A DNA stretch of 64,000 bases from Plantago major (lineage: Eukaryota > Streptophyta > Magnoliopsida > Lamiales > Plantaginaceae): positions 65,905,035-65,969,034 of the forward strand of contig CM048844.1 of the NCBI GenBank assembly GCA_026545765.1, in the 5' to 3' direction. The number at the start of each line of letters is the position of its first letter. Positions within the stretch are counted from its first letter, which is position 1. The notes below the pieces were generated by a model, which made no database searches, was not told where the DNA came from, and worked only from the letters and a program-made list of their open reading frames with translations. Of the stretch, positions 9,135 to 19,542 are shown piece after piece. The position numbers were made by a program, and so were the translations under genes.

Positions 9135-10103
9135 AAAGGAAGTCTAGTTAGTTCTGTGGTCCGAAAAGCCTGTGAGAAGCCTTTCTTGCTGATGAAAAAA
9201 ATTTGTACCAGCTTTGTTTCGTGTGATTTCTGGGTAGAGCAATTTCTTCTTTTGAGTTATTGCGCCACTTCATGCTTATGAGCACTCTTAGTAATCAGGG
9301 ATGATGAACGACATACTTCCTTTTGATGTTTTCCACCTTGTGACTATTGCAGAAACTGTAAGCTTTGTTTATTCTTAGAGTCTGCTTGCTGCTCCCTAAA
9401 GCTATCTACGTTGAGTCTCGGGGTGGATCTATGGTCTTAATTGATCACCGTTCACCGTGTTGCAAATACTACCACATACCTGTGTGGCCTAAAAGCTACA
9501 TGTCCGTGAGGTTCATGGCACGTACACCAAACCGACACGCACAAAAGTGTGGAACTTCTGTAAAACAGACACCTGCAAAACATTGAGATAAAAAGAGCCC
9601 TATTAGGCCATGAAATGATTATGCCATGCTGTCCTGTTTAATTTTTTGGACTATAAGTTTTAATATGGGGAGCAGCTTCAGTCTTTAACCCTTGAATTTT
9701 GAGTCGCCTGCCAGAGTCATTTTCGACCCGATTATTTGAGCAATCTTAACGTAAGGTATTAATGGCATCCTTGTAACGAGAGTTACCGCCCGACTTTACT
9801 ATTAAGCGTTTTACCCTGCTGGACACTTTCAGTTGTGAGAGAGTGATTTAATTGATTACCTGCGAGGGACTATCGGATTAGCTCTAAGTTCTTTTTACGT
9901 AGGAAACAAACTTGTTTGATTTCTATTTGTCTTCTACCAACGTTAGTGAAAATTCAAAATGTTTGCATCCTTTGGGTTTACTGTAGGCATTGTTGGCTCG
10001 GTAGCTTGGTCGTTTAACTCCTTTGTGTTTGTGTGTTTAGAGTCTAGTCGAGTCTAGTTAGTTTGTTTGCTCGAGGACGAGCAAAGGTTTGGTCTGGGGG
10101 GTT
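9135..10103 (+). other. 3' non-coding domain of element B
   Basis: Shares conserved islands with elements A, H and I: hairpins at 9239-9263 (GCAAT/ATTGC), 9483-9500 (TGTGGC-CTAAAA-GCTACA), 9539-9550 (GCAC-AAAA-GTGT), 9773-9786 (GTAAC-GAGA-GTTAC) and 10066-10085 (TTTGCTCG-AGGA-CGAGCAAA). The polypurine tract at 10086-10103 leads into the 3' LTR. No coding region seen. Confidence 0.6.
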
Positions 10104-10299
10104 TGATGAGCCTATCTTTTAGTGTCTCATCTCTTTCTCTTTACTATTTTTTTATTGTTAGTCTTTATTTGCGTATTTTAGTGTTTGTTCTGCATTTTTA
10201 TGTGTTTTGTGTTTTAGTGGTGTTTTGCATGTTTTGGCGTATTTAGGTGCTTTTTGGAGTTTTTGGCTTAAACTTGGCATTTTTTGTGAAAAGAAGCCG

Positions 10300-10610
10300 A
10301 GACGTATCCCAATACTCATCAAGATGCATCCCAGACAAAGTTCCCGCAAGACACATCCTAGTACGCGTCTCCAGTTGCCGCAGGCGCATCCGACTCTTAT
10401 CGGGATGCGTCTCACCACTTTCCCGAGAACCTGCTTACCGCAAGACGCATCCCGGGATGCGTCTCCAGAGAGCGCGAGACGCGTCTCAGTTATCCAGGAC
10501 GCGTCTCACGACATCCACCAGAAAACTGAAGATCACAAGACGTGTCCTAGGACACGTCTCAGGAAGGCATGAGACGCGTCTCACTTTTGCCAGGACGCGT
10601 CTCACGCGGA
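10300..10610 (+). promoter_or_regulatory. GACGCGTC palindrome cassette in LTR B
   Basis: At least eight copies or near-copies of GACGCGTCTC / GAGACGCGTC. The equivalent region of the 5' LTR is 2650-2960. The position corresponds to the CCGCGG cassette of LTR A, but the sequence is unrelated. Confidence 0.5.
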
Positions 10611-10920
10611 TTTTGCAGAAGTCTCTGATCTTTTAGTCATCGGTTTGGACATTTTACAAACACTTCTTTCTTGTGTCTTTTTTCACTCTCAAGCAAGGAA
10701 AACCCTAGTATGGTTCTCTTGTCTTGGTTTACATTCGATTTTCACTTGTAATCGTTCCTTTGGCATTGGATTACGATCTTGAGGTTAGATTATGAATTGA
10801 ATCTTTCTTTCTTTCGCGATATCTTCTTCTTTGAGCTTGATTGATCGATTTATGCTTATAATCTCCCTTATCATGCTTGATTCAATTATTATTGTCATTG
10901 TGTATGTTATTGTTCGTGTT

Positions 10921-10932
10921 ATGAGTAGCTAA
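10921..10932 (+). promoter_or_regulatory. Three-codon uORF, 3' LTR of B
   Basis: ATGAGTAGCTAA, identical to the copy in the 5' LTR. Confidence 0.5.
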
Positions 10933-11470
10933 ACCCTTCGATAGATGCGGTAGCAATGTAGGATTAATCGAATTAGGATTTTGACCTATGGTTAGTTCAT
11001 ATGTGTTAAGCTTTTTCTCAAACTTCGTAAAAACTTCAATTTCTGTATTCTTTTATCAAATCTTCAAAACCATTCAGGTTAAGAATCAATCGTCTAACAA
11101 TCGATTGATTTCCTACTCCACATCTTCAAAGAATGTCTTGGTTAAAACTGAAATTGGTGATTTATTTGGACAAGTAACTGTGACAGCATATGAACACTTG
11201 CTCTGATTCGTATTTGATTTCTCTGAATTGCTACCATGTCTATTTCCCTTCTATTGATTTAAAACACGTTTTAGTTTACTTTTTTACTAAGTTTAGTTTT
11301 CAAAACAAAATCAATCTTACAAACTGTTACTTGCAAACTCTTATGTTTAACACTGGAAAATGTCATAGTTGGCTAGTTAGCTCCTTGAGAACGATGTCGT
11401 AGTTAAAGTCTATTTACAACAACCGCTTTAGTTACTTTGAATTTTATCAAGTACTAATTTGAGCACATCA

Positions 11471-11477
11471 GGCGCCA
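11471..11477 (-). other. PBS stub of element D
   Basis: TGGCGCC on the minus strand, directly touching the 3' end of LTR B. Confidence 0.55.
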
Positions 11478-12048
11478 AAAACTTATTGCGTCAAATCAAG
11501 TCCTTAATTTATAATCCATGAGCAATATCAAGGATCACTAGAAAAAGTACGTAGTGAGTTGATAAGTTGACCCGAGTGTCATTCTCGAAGGACTTAACTA
11601 TGCTTGTAGATGTTTTAAAGTACTAGTTTGTCTAGACTTGCGTCTTACGACCTCCAATTCTTTGTTTCGCAAATCAAACAGATAGTAAACAACAAACACG
11701 AGTTTTATTATCAATTAAAGGATACATGGGGTGGTGGTTTCATCAAGAGCTAGCTAGTATAAATATGCAATGGAATACACGACTTTTGAAAGTGAAAATG
11801 TTTTATCAACGTAGTAGAGTCGTCAATTCTACTAGTCAGCGTGTATAGTCGAATGTGTTGGGCTTAAATCGTAAATTACCTTGAGTGTGTGAATCCCTCT
11901 TTTGGATATTGGGTATTAAGAAATGATTGCTAAGTCATTGAACTAAGAAATTATTCGCAAGAATTCAACAAAGAAAACAAGAATGAATTTTTATTCAAAG
12001 TCCTACACTAGCATACTCAAGACTTCACCACCAACCCATGGGTGATGT

Positions 12049-12066
12049 TTAGCAACTCGTACTCAT
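12049..12066 (-). promoter_or_regulatory. Five-codon uORF (M-S-T-S-C-stop), LTR D
   Basis: Minus strand ATGAGTACGAGTTGCTAA. Relative to the common ATGAGTAGCTAA it carries two extra codons in frame and keeps start and stop. It lies about 585 nt before the LTR end. Confidence 0.45.
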
Positions 12067-12369
12067 GTTCTCACATGCAAGAGATATGATAATCATAAGC
12101 ATAAAAATACACAAGAAGCAAGAAATCAGAAACGATACAGAATTACCGATTATGAAGAATTACTGAGCTCCAATCGATCAAAAATGGTGAATAGTACTAT
12201 TTACAGGAAGAATCCTCATACTGATGGTTAACCAAGACTACAACTTCAATCAGATGGATGATTCTTAGAACCCTAACCTCTCAAAATACTCCCAAATGTT
12301 GTGTTAAATGAAAAAAGTGATGTTTTGAATTACAAAATATGTCATTAAAATGCCAAAAACACCAAAAAG

Positions 12370-12525
12370 TAAACAGTGTGATCGGGGCTGGAGATCGCCC
12401 ATAACAGAATCTGATCGGGGCTGGAGATCGCCCCGCGGTGTGGGCGATCGCCACAGCCGGCTTTGGTACGCAGCCCTCTGTGGCTGTGTCCAGTCGTCCG
12501 GGTGATCGCCCCACTCATTCTCGGG
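12370..12525 (-). promoter_or_regulatory. GCGATCGC palindrome cassette in LTR D
   Basis: Repeated GGAGATCGCCC, GGGCGATCGCC and GTGATCGCCCC segments in otherwise AT-rich LTR sequence, in the position of the GC cassettes of the other LTRs. Confidence 0.45.
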
Positions 12526-12814
12526 CTCGATCTCGAGTTATTTGTCCTTCCTTGACCCGTTTGGCATTCCGGGAACCTTCTTCGCACCTATTTGGAGTCT
12601 TGGAGATGGTGATCTCTAACAAAGTGCATTCAAATGATTCATTTTGACTCCTTTTCTTCATGAAAAGTACCTAAAACCTGGAATCAAGGTAGAAAAACAA
12701 AAAACACAAACAAAAGACAATATATATACAGATAAAGGAAAAACTGGACTAAAATTTATTAAACACAAGGTAAAAAGAACCCGATGAGGTGTTCTAAAAG
12801 TGTCTCATCAACCC

Positions 12815-13273
12815 CCTCGGGTGAGGAACATGGAAATCAAGGGACATCTGGTCCAGCAACTCCCGAAATTCTACGGGCAAAAGAACGAGGATGTTATGGG
12901 GTTTCGTATGGAGATCGAGCACTTCATCGTAGAATTGACTAAGGGGGAAAATGTCATTGATGCGACATGAGGATTAAAATCTTCCCCATGTGCTTAGCTG
13001 ATAAATCAAGACAATCGATGAATGGGTTGGATGAAGGAAGCTTGATTACCTGGCCAGAGGTTTACCGTGCAATCATGGAGAGGTATTATCCTCAGTCCAA
13101 TACCGCTTCTATCAGGCACCAGATCAGCAACTTTAGCCAGTTGTATGATGAGTCTTTCTACGAAGCGTGGGATAGGTTTAAGGGGTTGATGTCTCAATGG
13201 CCCCACCTGTGGTATTCACAGGTATTTCTATGATGGGTTGTACGAGAACCAACAGTGTATGATGGATGTGGCC
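12815..13273 (+). pseudogene. Athila-type gag fragment (unit 1)
   Basis: Reads GHLVQQLPKFYGQKNEDVM, then after a frameshift near 12968 KIFPMCLADKSRQSM, TWPEVYRAIMERYYP and ETFYEAWDRF-like sequence: the retrotransposon gag domain, compare gag F at 46250. A further frameshift follows near 13210. It is cut at 13273 by a reverse LTR. The 5' part of the gene is missing. Confidence 0.8.
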
Positions 13274-14288
13274 TAATGTGCACTCAGAGATTTTGATTTT
13301 GTTGTAGAGGTTGCTCCTTATGGATTAACTCGATATTCCAAACTTTTGATATATTAATTTTGCTTTTGAACCTGTAATGCCTAATTACAATCAAATATTA
13401 AATTTATATGTCGGAAGTCTTCAAATCCACAGTTTATAGCAGAAAGCTGACTCACGATGTCGTTCTTTGATTAAATCGCAGTAAACCGTAATTGAATGTG
13501 ATGAAACGATGGTTGTGAAGGTGTAAAGGATCCCCTCCCTCCCTCTGCTATACTACTCCCAACTTATAATATACTACGCGATTACCTCTAACGACAGCAG
13601 GGCATAATACTATGGTGCTCAAGGCGCAGTCGGCACGAGTACCCCTACTCAGTTCAATGAAACTATTCTGTCACTCAGCTGAACATTACACCACGAAGGA
13701 TGTATAGAGTTGTATAATCATGAATTACATCTAATAACTATTCCATTAATATATCACGATATATAAAGAAATAGCAAAAGCAGAGTTACGGCAGTTTGCC
13801 TTTACAAGAGAAAGTTAGCTACTCATAGTAATCTACTTTACAGAAATCGAAAAGAACAGTAAGAAAGAAGAAGAAGAAGCTTAGTCTCTGATGTCTTTGT
13901 GCTGCTTCTAGGGTTTCCTCCTTTTGTGTGCCTAACGGCCAGCGATTTTAGGGTTTCACTTCCCCGAGGACTGGTTCTCTCTCAGGAGAGCTGCTTTATG
14001 AGCTATGTAGAATTATGAGACCCCATAGGTCTTATTTTTACATGAAATTTCGTGCTCTGGCCACCATTCTTCAATAAGGAAGGTTTAGAAAGGCGGGCTC
14101 TATCCTGATAGGCCATGAAAAGGCCCAGAATCTAGAATGTCCCTTCATTGCGATTGACAGTGGGCCGTAGAAAAGCTTCTGCGGTCCACAATAGACTGCC
14201 AAGTGCGATTCCTGTAGGAACTGTATGTTCTTCTTTGTTCTTCGATTTTGGACTTCGTAACTTCGTTTCCTCAAAAAGTGGTCTTCTA
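13274..14288 (-). repeat. E-type LTR, reverse, unit 1 (5' end lost)
   Basis: Reverse complement of the forward E LTR at 18770-19310, extending farther into its 5' part. Its 3' end (GAGTGCACATTA) sits in the gag fragment. The TATA site seen in unit 2 is mutated here (TAAAAATAA). A 61-bp insertion lies at about 13308-13368. The upstream end is cut by the Copia LTR at 14289. Confidence 0.8.
13815..13826 (-). promoter_or_regulatory. Three-codon uORF, reverse E LTR unit 1
   Basis: Minus strand ATGAGTAGCTAA, in an LTR otherwise quite diverged from A, B and F. Confidence 0.5.
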
Positions 14289-14968
14289 TGTTAGGAATAT
14301 CTGTTTAGATTTTGATCAGCAAACTAATGACTTATCTTAGCTCAGAAAGGTAACTAGTACTCTTAGTTCACTTGAACATTGTAAAAGAGGAAGTTTACTG
14401 AGTATGTTAGTCTATCAAATCTTGTATAGGATGTTAGGTTCTGAAAGTAATTTTTATATCCTTGAAGAAGACCAAAAAGGAGGCATCCGGGAGAAGTGTT
14501 TAACGTATTGAAGATTCGAAGACTGCACAAGATTGGTGAAGACTAAGGACATTGGTCTCCTCAGATACCTACTTCCAGATACCTTGAAGAAACAAGTGTT
14601 TTCAATAAACAAGTTTCACAAAAGATATCTGAGAACACAAGGTTACTGAGTGAGGAAAAGTGCCCATAGAAACCCACGCTCAGATACCTTGGAAAAAACT
14701 GTGTTTCTGGGAAACAATGTTTCAATAGGTATCTGGAGAAGTGAAGGTCTCTGGAAAAGGACAAGTAATGCTTCAGAAAGCGTGCATAGTTCCGAAGGCA
14801 CTACGGGACAAAAAATAGTACATTGCAATAAATGCGCAGACAGAGACATCTGAACAAAAGAGGAAATCTATGAAAAGAGACAACGTGTTCTGCAGTACTA
14901 TTTACAGATATCAATAGTTTGAATTTCATTGTGCTTAACGGATACTATCCAAACGGCATGATTTTCAA

Positions 14969-14977
14969 CTATAAATA
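14969..14977 (+). promoter_or_regulatory. TATA box, Copia LTR unit 1
   Basis: CTATAAATA, conserved as the same sequence in unit 2 (26587-26595). Confidence 0.6.
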
Positions 14978-15363
14978 TCAACACTTAGAATGCTTGAAAG
15001 TCACACATAGAACTGACACATCTACGAACTTATTCATTCAAGCATACAAGCCTTCAACCTACTTATTCTCTAGCTTACTGTTGCGACCAAGCTCTTGAAT
15101 TCTAAGTAGCACGAATGTCCTAATTGTCCTGATCCTTAACAAGCATTGCTATCTCTAAAGGAGTTGAATCAAAAGATCAAGTATCTGAGATTCATTCTCT
15201 AGAACTTTTAACATAGACTTGGGTCAGCGAAGAACATATAACCACACATTGTGAAGTGTGTTAAGTGATTCTTGTTCTATAGAGTATTCCTACATAATTG
15301 AGAAAGTTATTAAGACTACTCACCTGAAAAACTACTTTAACAAACACCACACATGGCGTGGAG

Positions 15364-15515
15364 TACAGGAAGTACTTAGTTTTGGAAACTAAGGAACAAC
15401 TCCAAGGTTACTGAGCACATGAAGTACTTAATTTGGGATACTAAGGAATAGCTCAAAGATTTCTGAGTACATAAAGTATTTGGCTGAGAAAGCCGAGGAA
15501 TAACTCAGGGGAAAC
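15364..15515 (+). repeat. About 52-bp imperfect tandem repeats in Copia LTR
   Basis: Three successive AGGAAGTACTTAG / ACTAAGGAA / GAGTAC blocks, also present at about 26983-27132 and in reverse at 49735-49835. Each holds a short inverted repeat. Confidence 0.65.
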
Positions 15516-15901
15516 ACTTGGTTGGGAACCTAGTGTAAAACGGAATCAAGGGATATGATTATTGTAAGGAGAACTCAATATCTATCTTAGTGAATTTCAA
15601 GTCTTGAGAAAGGGCGAGTGGATTAGTTGAGGGATTATGCCACCCTCAGATACCACTATAAAGATCTGTGTTATTTACTTTCTGCAACCTATTAATTGCT
15701 TTATTCATCTTGCTGAGTATTTACACACTTATATCATGCAAAGCACGTGCACTTATCACATAGAAAGTCTTCCGCCCTCTGCATATAAGTATCAGATATC
15801 TTCACACATATCTGAGAAACTATTTTATCGTCAAAAGTTTTAAAAGACTAGTAACCCCCCCCCCCCTAGTCTTTTACTTTGTCGTTATCTGGACCAACAA
15901 G

Positions 15902-15913
15902 TGGTATCAGAGC
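15902..15913 (+). other. Copia primer binding site (tRNA-iMet), unit 1
   Basis: TGGTATCAGAGC, the classic complement of the plant initiator tRNA-Met 3' end, two bases after the LTR. Confidence 0.9.
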
Positions 15914-16017
15914 AGAAGGTTCCCAAGCCTTCTGCACTGAACCTAGATCCCAGATAAGTGCCCACTAACTACTATTCACCTACACTTGATTTTTTTGTTT
16001 AGTGTGTTTGCTGCAGG

Positions 16018-17577
16018 ATGTCTTTAAGTGATGCTCCAATTCTCAAGCCAGAGAACTATGAGAAATAGAAGAACAACATGATGCTACACCTAGAAGCCAT
16101 CAGTGACGAAATAATTAAAGTTATAAAGAATGGCCCCATAGTCATTCAACAACTCAAGCAAGTCATGGAGGTTTCTAATGGTCGAGACAAGGACTCCACT
16201 GACAAAGAACCCGCCGATAAAGATAGTGATGGTTCCTCACAAACAGATGCGTCAACCAGTGTAAGATCTACCGCTCGAATTGTTTATGAGCCAAAACCCA
16301 GAGAATTCTGGACATCAAAAGATGCAAAGAGAAATAGGCTGGATGGTCAAGCTCGTAACATCATCATATGTTCTACTCCAGAGCACATATAGTGTAAACT
16401 GTGGGGTGCAAAATTGGCGAAAGTGGCCTGGAAACTGATTGAAGAAATCTGTTTTGGTACTGAGAAAACCAAGGAAAATAAGTTCGATGTTTTGATTCTC
16501 AAATTCCAAAACTTCAAACAAGGTTCCTCAGAGACTCTTGAAGAACTATATTTCCAGTTTACCACACTGATGAGTGAAATAGCTGCACTTGGTGAAAGTG
16601 AGAGATATTCTAACACTGAAAAGGTTAAGACTATCGTGAGAAGCTTGAACCAAAACTGGGAACATACTCAGCACTTCTATTTCAACCAAGGAATGCCAAA
16701 TATAACTCCAGTGGAACTCTTTTCTCATTTAGCTACTGTTAACTATGAAACTCTCAGAGAGGCAAGGGGTTGCTGATAAAGTTCACAATGTTGCTTTAGT
16801 GACACAAGGTACTTCTGAAAAGAAGGATACCAAAGAAGTGACTGAGGGAAATGCTCTTGCTGTAAAGCAAATGAGAAAATATGTCAGTCAGGAGATTGAG
16901 AGAAGAAAAGCCAAAGAAAAACTGAAAAAGCATCTAGGCTCAAACTATCACCATTACCAAAATATGCAGCTGTCAATCTCGCTGAACAAGCCAGCTCAGC
17001 AAGCATCTAGTACTGAAGAAGCGGAAATTGAAAACGATACCTGTTTCTATTGTCAGAAACCTGGTCATTTTAAGAGGGACTGCCCTGCTTTCAATAAGCT
17101 AAAGACAGGTGACAAGAAAGATAGAAGAAATTCCAAGAGAGGTCAGAGAGCTTTGCTCACTGAAGAAAGGAAAAAGATTCAAATCCAACTGGATGCTCTT
17201 GATATTGAGTGAGAATCTGAGGAAGAAGACTCAGATGACTCCAAGCTACCTTCACCTGAGTTGTGTGGCATCACTCATGATTTGGTTGACTTTGGTCAAA
17301 AGAAAAGGGAAATGTGTGGGGTTGCTGAGGAGATCAATCCAGTTTGCTCCAACATTGAGTCTTGCCTAATGGCTGATGAGGTAACCAACATTTCTCAATT
17401 TATAAATTATGAGAGTGATGAGGAAGGAATAAAAGATCTAGAACATCTCAGAAGGGAACTTGATCTTTATGAAAGAGATTTTTTGGTGGTCCGACCTAGA
17501 ACCAAAATTCTTGAAGATGAAAAGAAATCTCTTGAAAAGGAGAATTCACAATTGACCAAGATATATGAGACAAAGGA
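16018..17577 (+). pseudogene. Copia (SIRE-like) gag, unit 1
   Basis: Starts MSLSDAPILKPENYEK; TAG replaces the expected Trp in YEKWKN. A second TAG at about 16390 replaces a CAG still present in unit 2. A frameshift near 16750-16775 moves the frame to one that reads to 17590. The CCHC knuckle CFYCQKPGHFKRDCP lies at about 17041-17085 and is followed by a basic stretch and a coiled coil. A TGA at 17210 replaces the TCA of unit 2. The frame ends in filler DNA. Confidence 0.9.
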
Positions 17578-17619
17578 TGCACAATTGTGAAAATGAATTC
17601 ACAATGAAAAGACCTAGAA
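17578..17619 (+). other. Filler DNA at a deletion junction
   Basis: About 42 bp between the Copia gag and the 102-bp array. It contains GAATTCACAAT and GACCTAGAACC fragments that also occur within about 120 bp upstream. Unit 2 has about 1.1 kb of ordinary sequence here. Confidence 0.6.
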
Positions 17620-18245
17620 CCTTTTTACAAGGAAGGATGATTTAACTCACCATCACACGGACCCTCGTCCGTTCGGATGTCCCTCTTCGGACCATCCCAA
17701 TCAGGTTGATAAAAACCCTATCCTTTTTACAAGGAAGGATGATTTAACTCACCATCACACGGACCCTCGTCCGTTCGGATGTCCCTCTTCGGACCATCCT
17801 AATCAGGTTGATAAAAACCCTATCCTTTTTACACGGAAGGATGATTTACCTCAGTATCACACGGACCCTCGTCTGTTCGGATGCCCCTCTTCGGACCATT
17901 CCAATCAGGTTGATAAAAACCCTATCCTTTTTACAAGGAAGGATGATTTACCTCACCATCACATGGACCCTCGCCCGTTCAGATGTCCCTCTTCGGACCA
18001 TCCCAATCAGGTTGATAAAAACCATATCCCTTTTACAATGAAGGATGATTTAACTCACCATCACATGGACCCTCGTCCGTTCGGATGTCTCTCTTCAGAC
18101 AATCCCAATCAGGTTGAAAAAAACCCTATCCTTTTTACAAGGAAGGATGATTTACCTCACCATCACACGGACCCTCGTTCGTTCGGATGTCCCTCTTTCG
18201 ACCATCCAAACCAGGTTGATAAAAACCATATCCTTTTTACAAGGA
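17620..18245 (+). repeat. 102-bp tandem repeat array, unit 1
   Basis: About six copies of a 102-bp unit containing TTTACAAGGAAGGATGATTT, CACGGACCCTCGTCCGTTCG and CAGGTTGATAAAAACC; period measured from TATCC at 17719 and 17821. It lies before the polypurine tract of a gypsy LTR, as tandem repeats do in some Tat-lineage elements. Confidence 0.9.
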
Positions 18246-18769
18246 TGATCCCTCTCTTAACCACACGGACCCTCGTCTGTTTGGATATCCGTCTTCGGAT
18301 CATCCCTTAACCCACTAATAGTACATCTCCGACGTTCTCTGTCCACACTTGATCTCGCTTACAAATACCCCTTTTTCTTTAATTTTGTTGCAATCCGAGC
18401 CTCCATCCTCGGTCTGCAACAAAAGAAAGAAAAGGGGGGGGGGGATTAAGTTATGGACTACAAGAAGCACGGATTACACCTTTTTTTCTGCTTACGAGGG
18501 ATGGATTGAACCGAGAAACAAACTGTCTTCTCCACTTTTAACCATAGTTCCACAACTATCTTCTACTAAGATACTTGGAAACTAGGGGGACATATGTTGA
18601 TACGGAAATATGTCCCATCCATCATAGACGCCTTTGGAACGAATCCTAAGGTGTCCCAAGTTGTCTACGAGTCCGGGACCATACAGTCCGACCTAAAGCC
18701 CCCGCAAGTCCGACTCACACGGGTGGAAAGGAACAGGAGGGCCCTAAGAGTAGTAGGTCCGACCCTGCC
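18246..18769 (+). mobile_element. Tat-like gypsy 3' end: UTR, polypurine tract, LTR start (unit 1)
   Basis: After the array come about 350 bp of non-coding DNA with a poly-G run (18434-18444), the tract AAACTAGGGGGACATA, and an LTR starting TGTTGATACGG at 18595. Only about 175 bp of the LTR remain before a deletion joins it to the E LTR at 18769/18770. The lineage name is tentative. Confidence 0.65.
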
Positions 18770-19310
18770 GTAACTCTGTTTTTGCTATTTCTTTATATAC
18801 CGTGATATATTAATGGAATAGTTATTAGACATAATTCATGATTATACAATTCTATACATCCTTCGTGGTGTGATGTTTTGCTAAGTGACACAATTGTTTC
18901 ATTGAACTAAGTAGGGGTACTCGTGCCTACTGCGGCTTGAGCACCATAGTATTATGCACTGATGTCGTTAGAGGTAATCGCGTAGGATATTAACGAGGAA
19001 GTTGGGAGTAGTATAGCAGAGGGCGGTCGGGGATCCTATACACCTTCACAACCATCGATTTCATCACATTCAATTAAGGTTTACAACAATTTAATCAATC
19101 TGTCTGCAATCACTCTGTTCACTTTCTGCACGCAATTTATATACGATATATGCTTGTTCCTATGCTAAGTGTCCGTGGAGAACGACATCCCGAGTCAGCT
19201 TTCCGCTATAAACTGTGGATTTGAAGACTTCTGACATATAAATTTAATATTTTATTGTATTTAGGGATTACAGGTTCTACAACGAAATCAAAATCTCTGA
19301 CTACGCATCA
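18770..19310 (+). repeat. E-type LTR, forward, 3' part, unit 1
   Basis: Ends CTACGCATCA followed by AAATTTGGCGCC. The same LTR occurs in reverse at 13274-14288. The 5' part, including the uORF, is missing here. Confidence 0.85.
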
Positions 19311-19315
19311 AAATT

Positions 19316-19333
19316 TGGCGCCGCTGCCAAGGA
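19316..19333 (+). other. PBS of element E, unit 1 (tRNA-Asp type)
   Basis: TGGCGCCGCTGCCAAGGA, close to the complement of the plant tRNA-Asp 3' end (TGGCGCCGTTGCCGGGGA). About 170 bp of leader follow before the LINE. Confidence 0.8.
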
Positions 19334-19542
19334 CACTTGACCGCTCAAGAAAGTTTCGATCGTCCGAGATAAGTTGAAATCTTTTTGTCGCTTTTAATTT
19401 ACGCAGTCTTTCAATTTGTATAGCATAAACCCAAAAAATTATATATAACCTGTGGGAATCGATTCCACAACAAAAAAAACCCAAAAATATTTACTTTTTC
19501 GTATTATTTTTTTTTTTTTTGGTAATGAAAGACGGTCAGTCC

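Larger units (their letters stand above)
2589..11470 (+). mobile_element. Athila-type Ty3/gypsy element B, internally deleted
   Basis: A 5' LTR (2589-7033, missing about its first 130 bp and split by a CACTA transposon), a PBS stub, a truncated pol, a conserved 3' non-coding region and a 3' LTR (10104-11470). The LTRs match closely outside the CACTA. The interior jumps from the PBS straight into the middle of RT, so leader, gag, protease and early RT are gone. No target-site duplication can be confirmed because the left edge is truncated. Confidence 0.85.
10104..11470 (+). repeat. 3' LTR of element B
   Basis: Starts TGATGAGCCT after the polypurine tract and ends GAGCACATCA; about 1.37 kb and full length. 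A cassette of GACGCGTC-type palindromes lies at 10300-10610 and the uORF at 10921. It directly abuts GGCGCC of the reverse element D. Confidence 0.9.
11471..12820 (-). mobile_element. Athila-like LTR D with PBS and polypurine stubs
   Basis: On the minus strand an LTR starts TGATGAGACAC at 12810, preceded by a purine run (GAGGGGGT), and ends near 11482 before TTTTTGGCGCC. About 1.33 kb. It carries GGCGATCGCC-type palindromes (12380-12520), a modified uORF at 12049-12066 and the U5-like segment CCTTCGAGAATGACACTCGG. Only a few internal bases remain on each side, consistent with a near-solo LTR. Confidence 0.7.
14289..15899 (+). repeat. Copia LTR, unit 1
   Basis: Starts TGTTAGGAATATCTG and ends GGACCAACA, followed by the PBS; 1611 bp. 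It has a TATA box at 14969-14977 (CTATAAATA), many AGATACCT / AGATATCT motifs upstream of it, about 52-bp imperfect repeats at 15364-15515 and a poly-C run near 15857. Reverse copy K shares these ends. Confidence 0.9.
14289..17577 (+). mobile_element. SIRE-like Copia element, 5' part, unit 1
   Basis: 5' LTR, initiator-Met PBS and gag, then cut at about 17577 by a deletion with filler DNA. No protease, integrase or RT remains. The gag, with an N-terminal UBN2-like region, a CCHC knuckle and a long coiled coil, and the tRNA-Met PBS fit the Copia SIRE/Maximus lineage. Confidence 0.85.

Noticed and set aside
12438..12647. ORFs across the GC cassette of LTR D
   Set aside because: Open because of GC-rich palindromes; inside LTR promoter sequence, not conserved in other LTRs.
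15857..15866. Poly-C and poly-G runs (5220, 15857, 18434, 27472, 31144, 32011) as special signals
   Set aside because: Simple homopolymers with length differences between units; slippage or sequencing error explains them.
17620..18245. CRISPR-like array
   Set aside because: Repeats are contiguous 102-bp units with no unique spacers, and the context is plant retrotransposon DNA.
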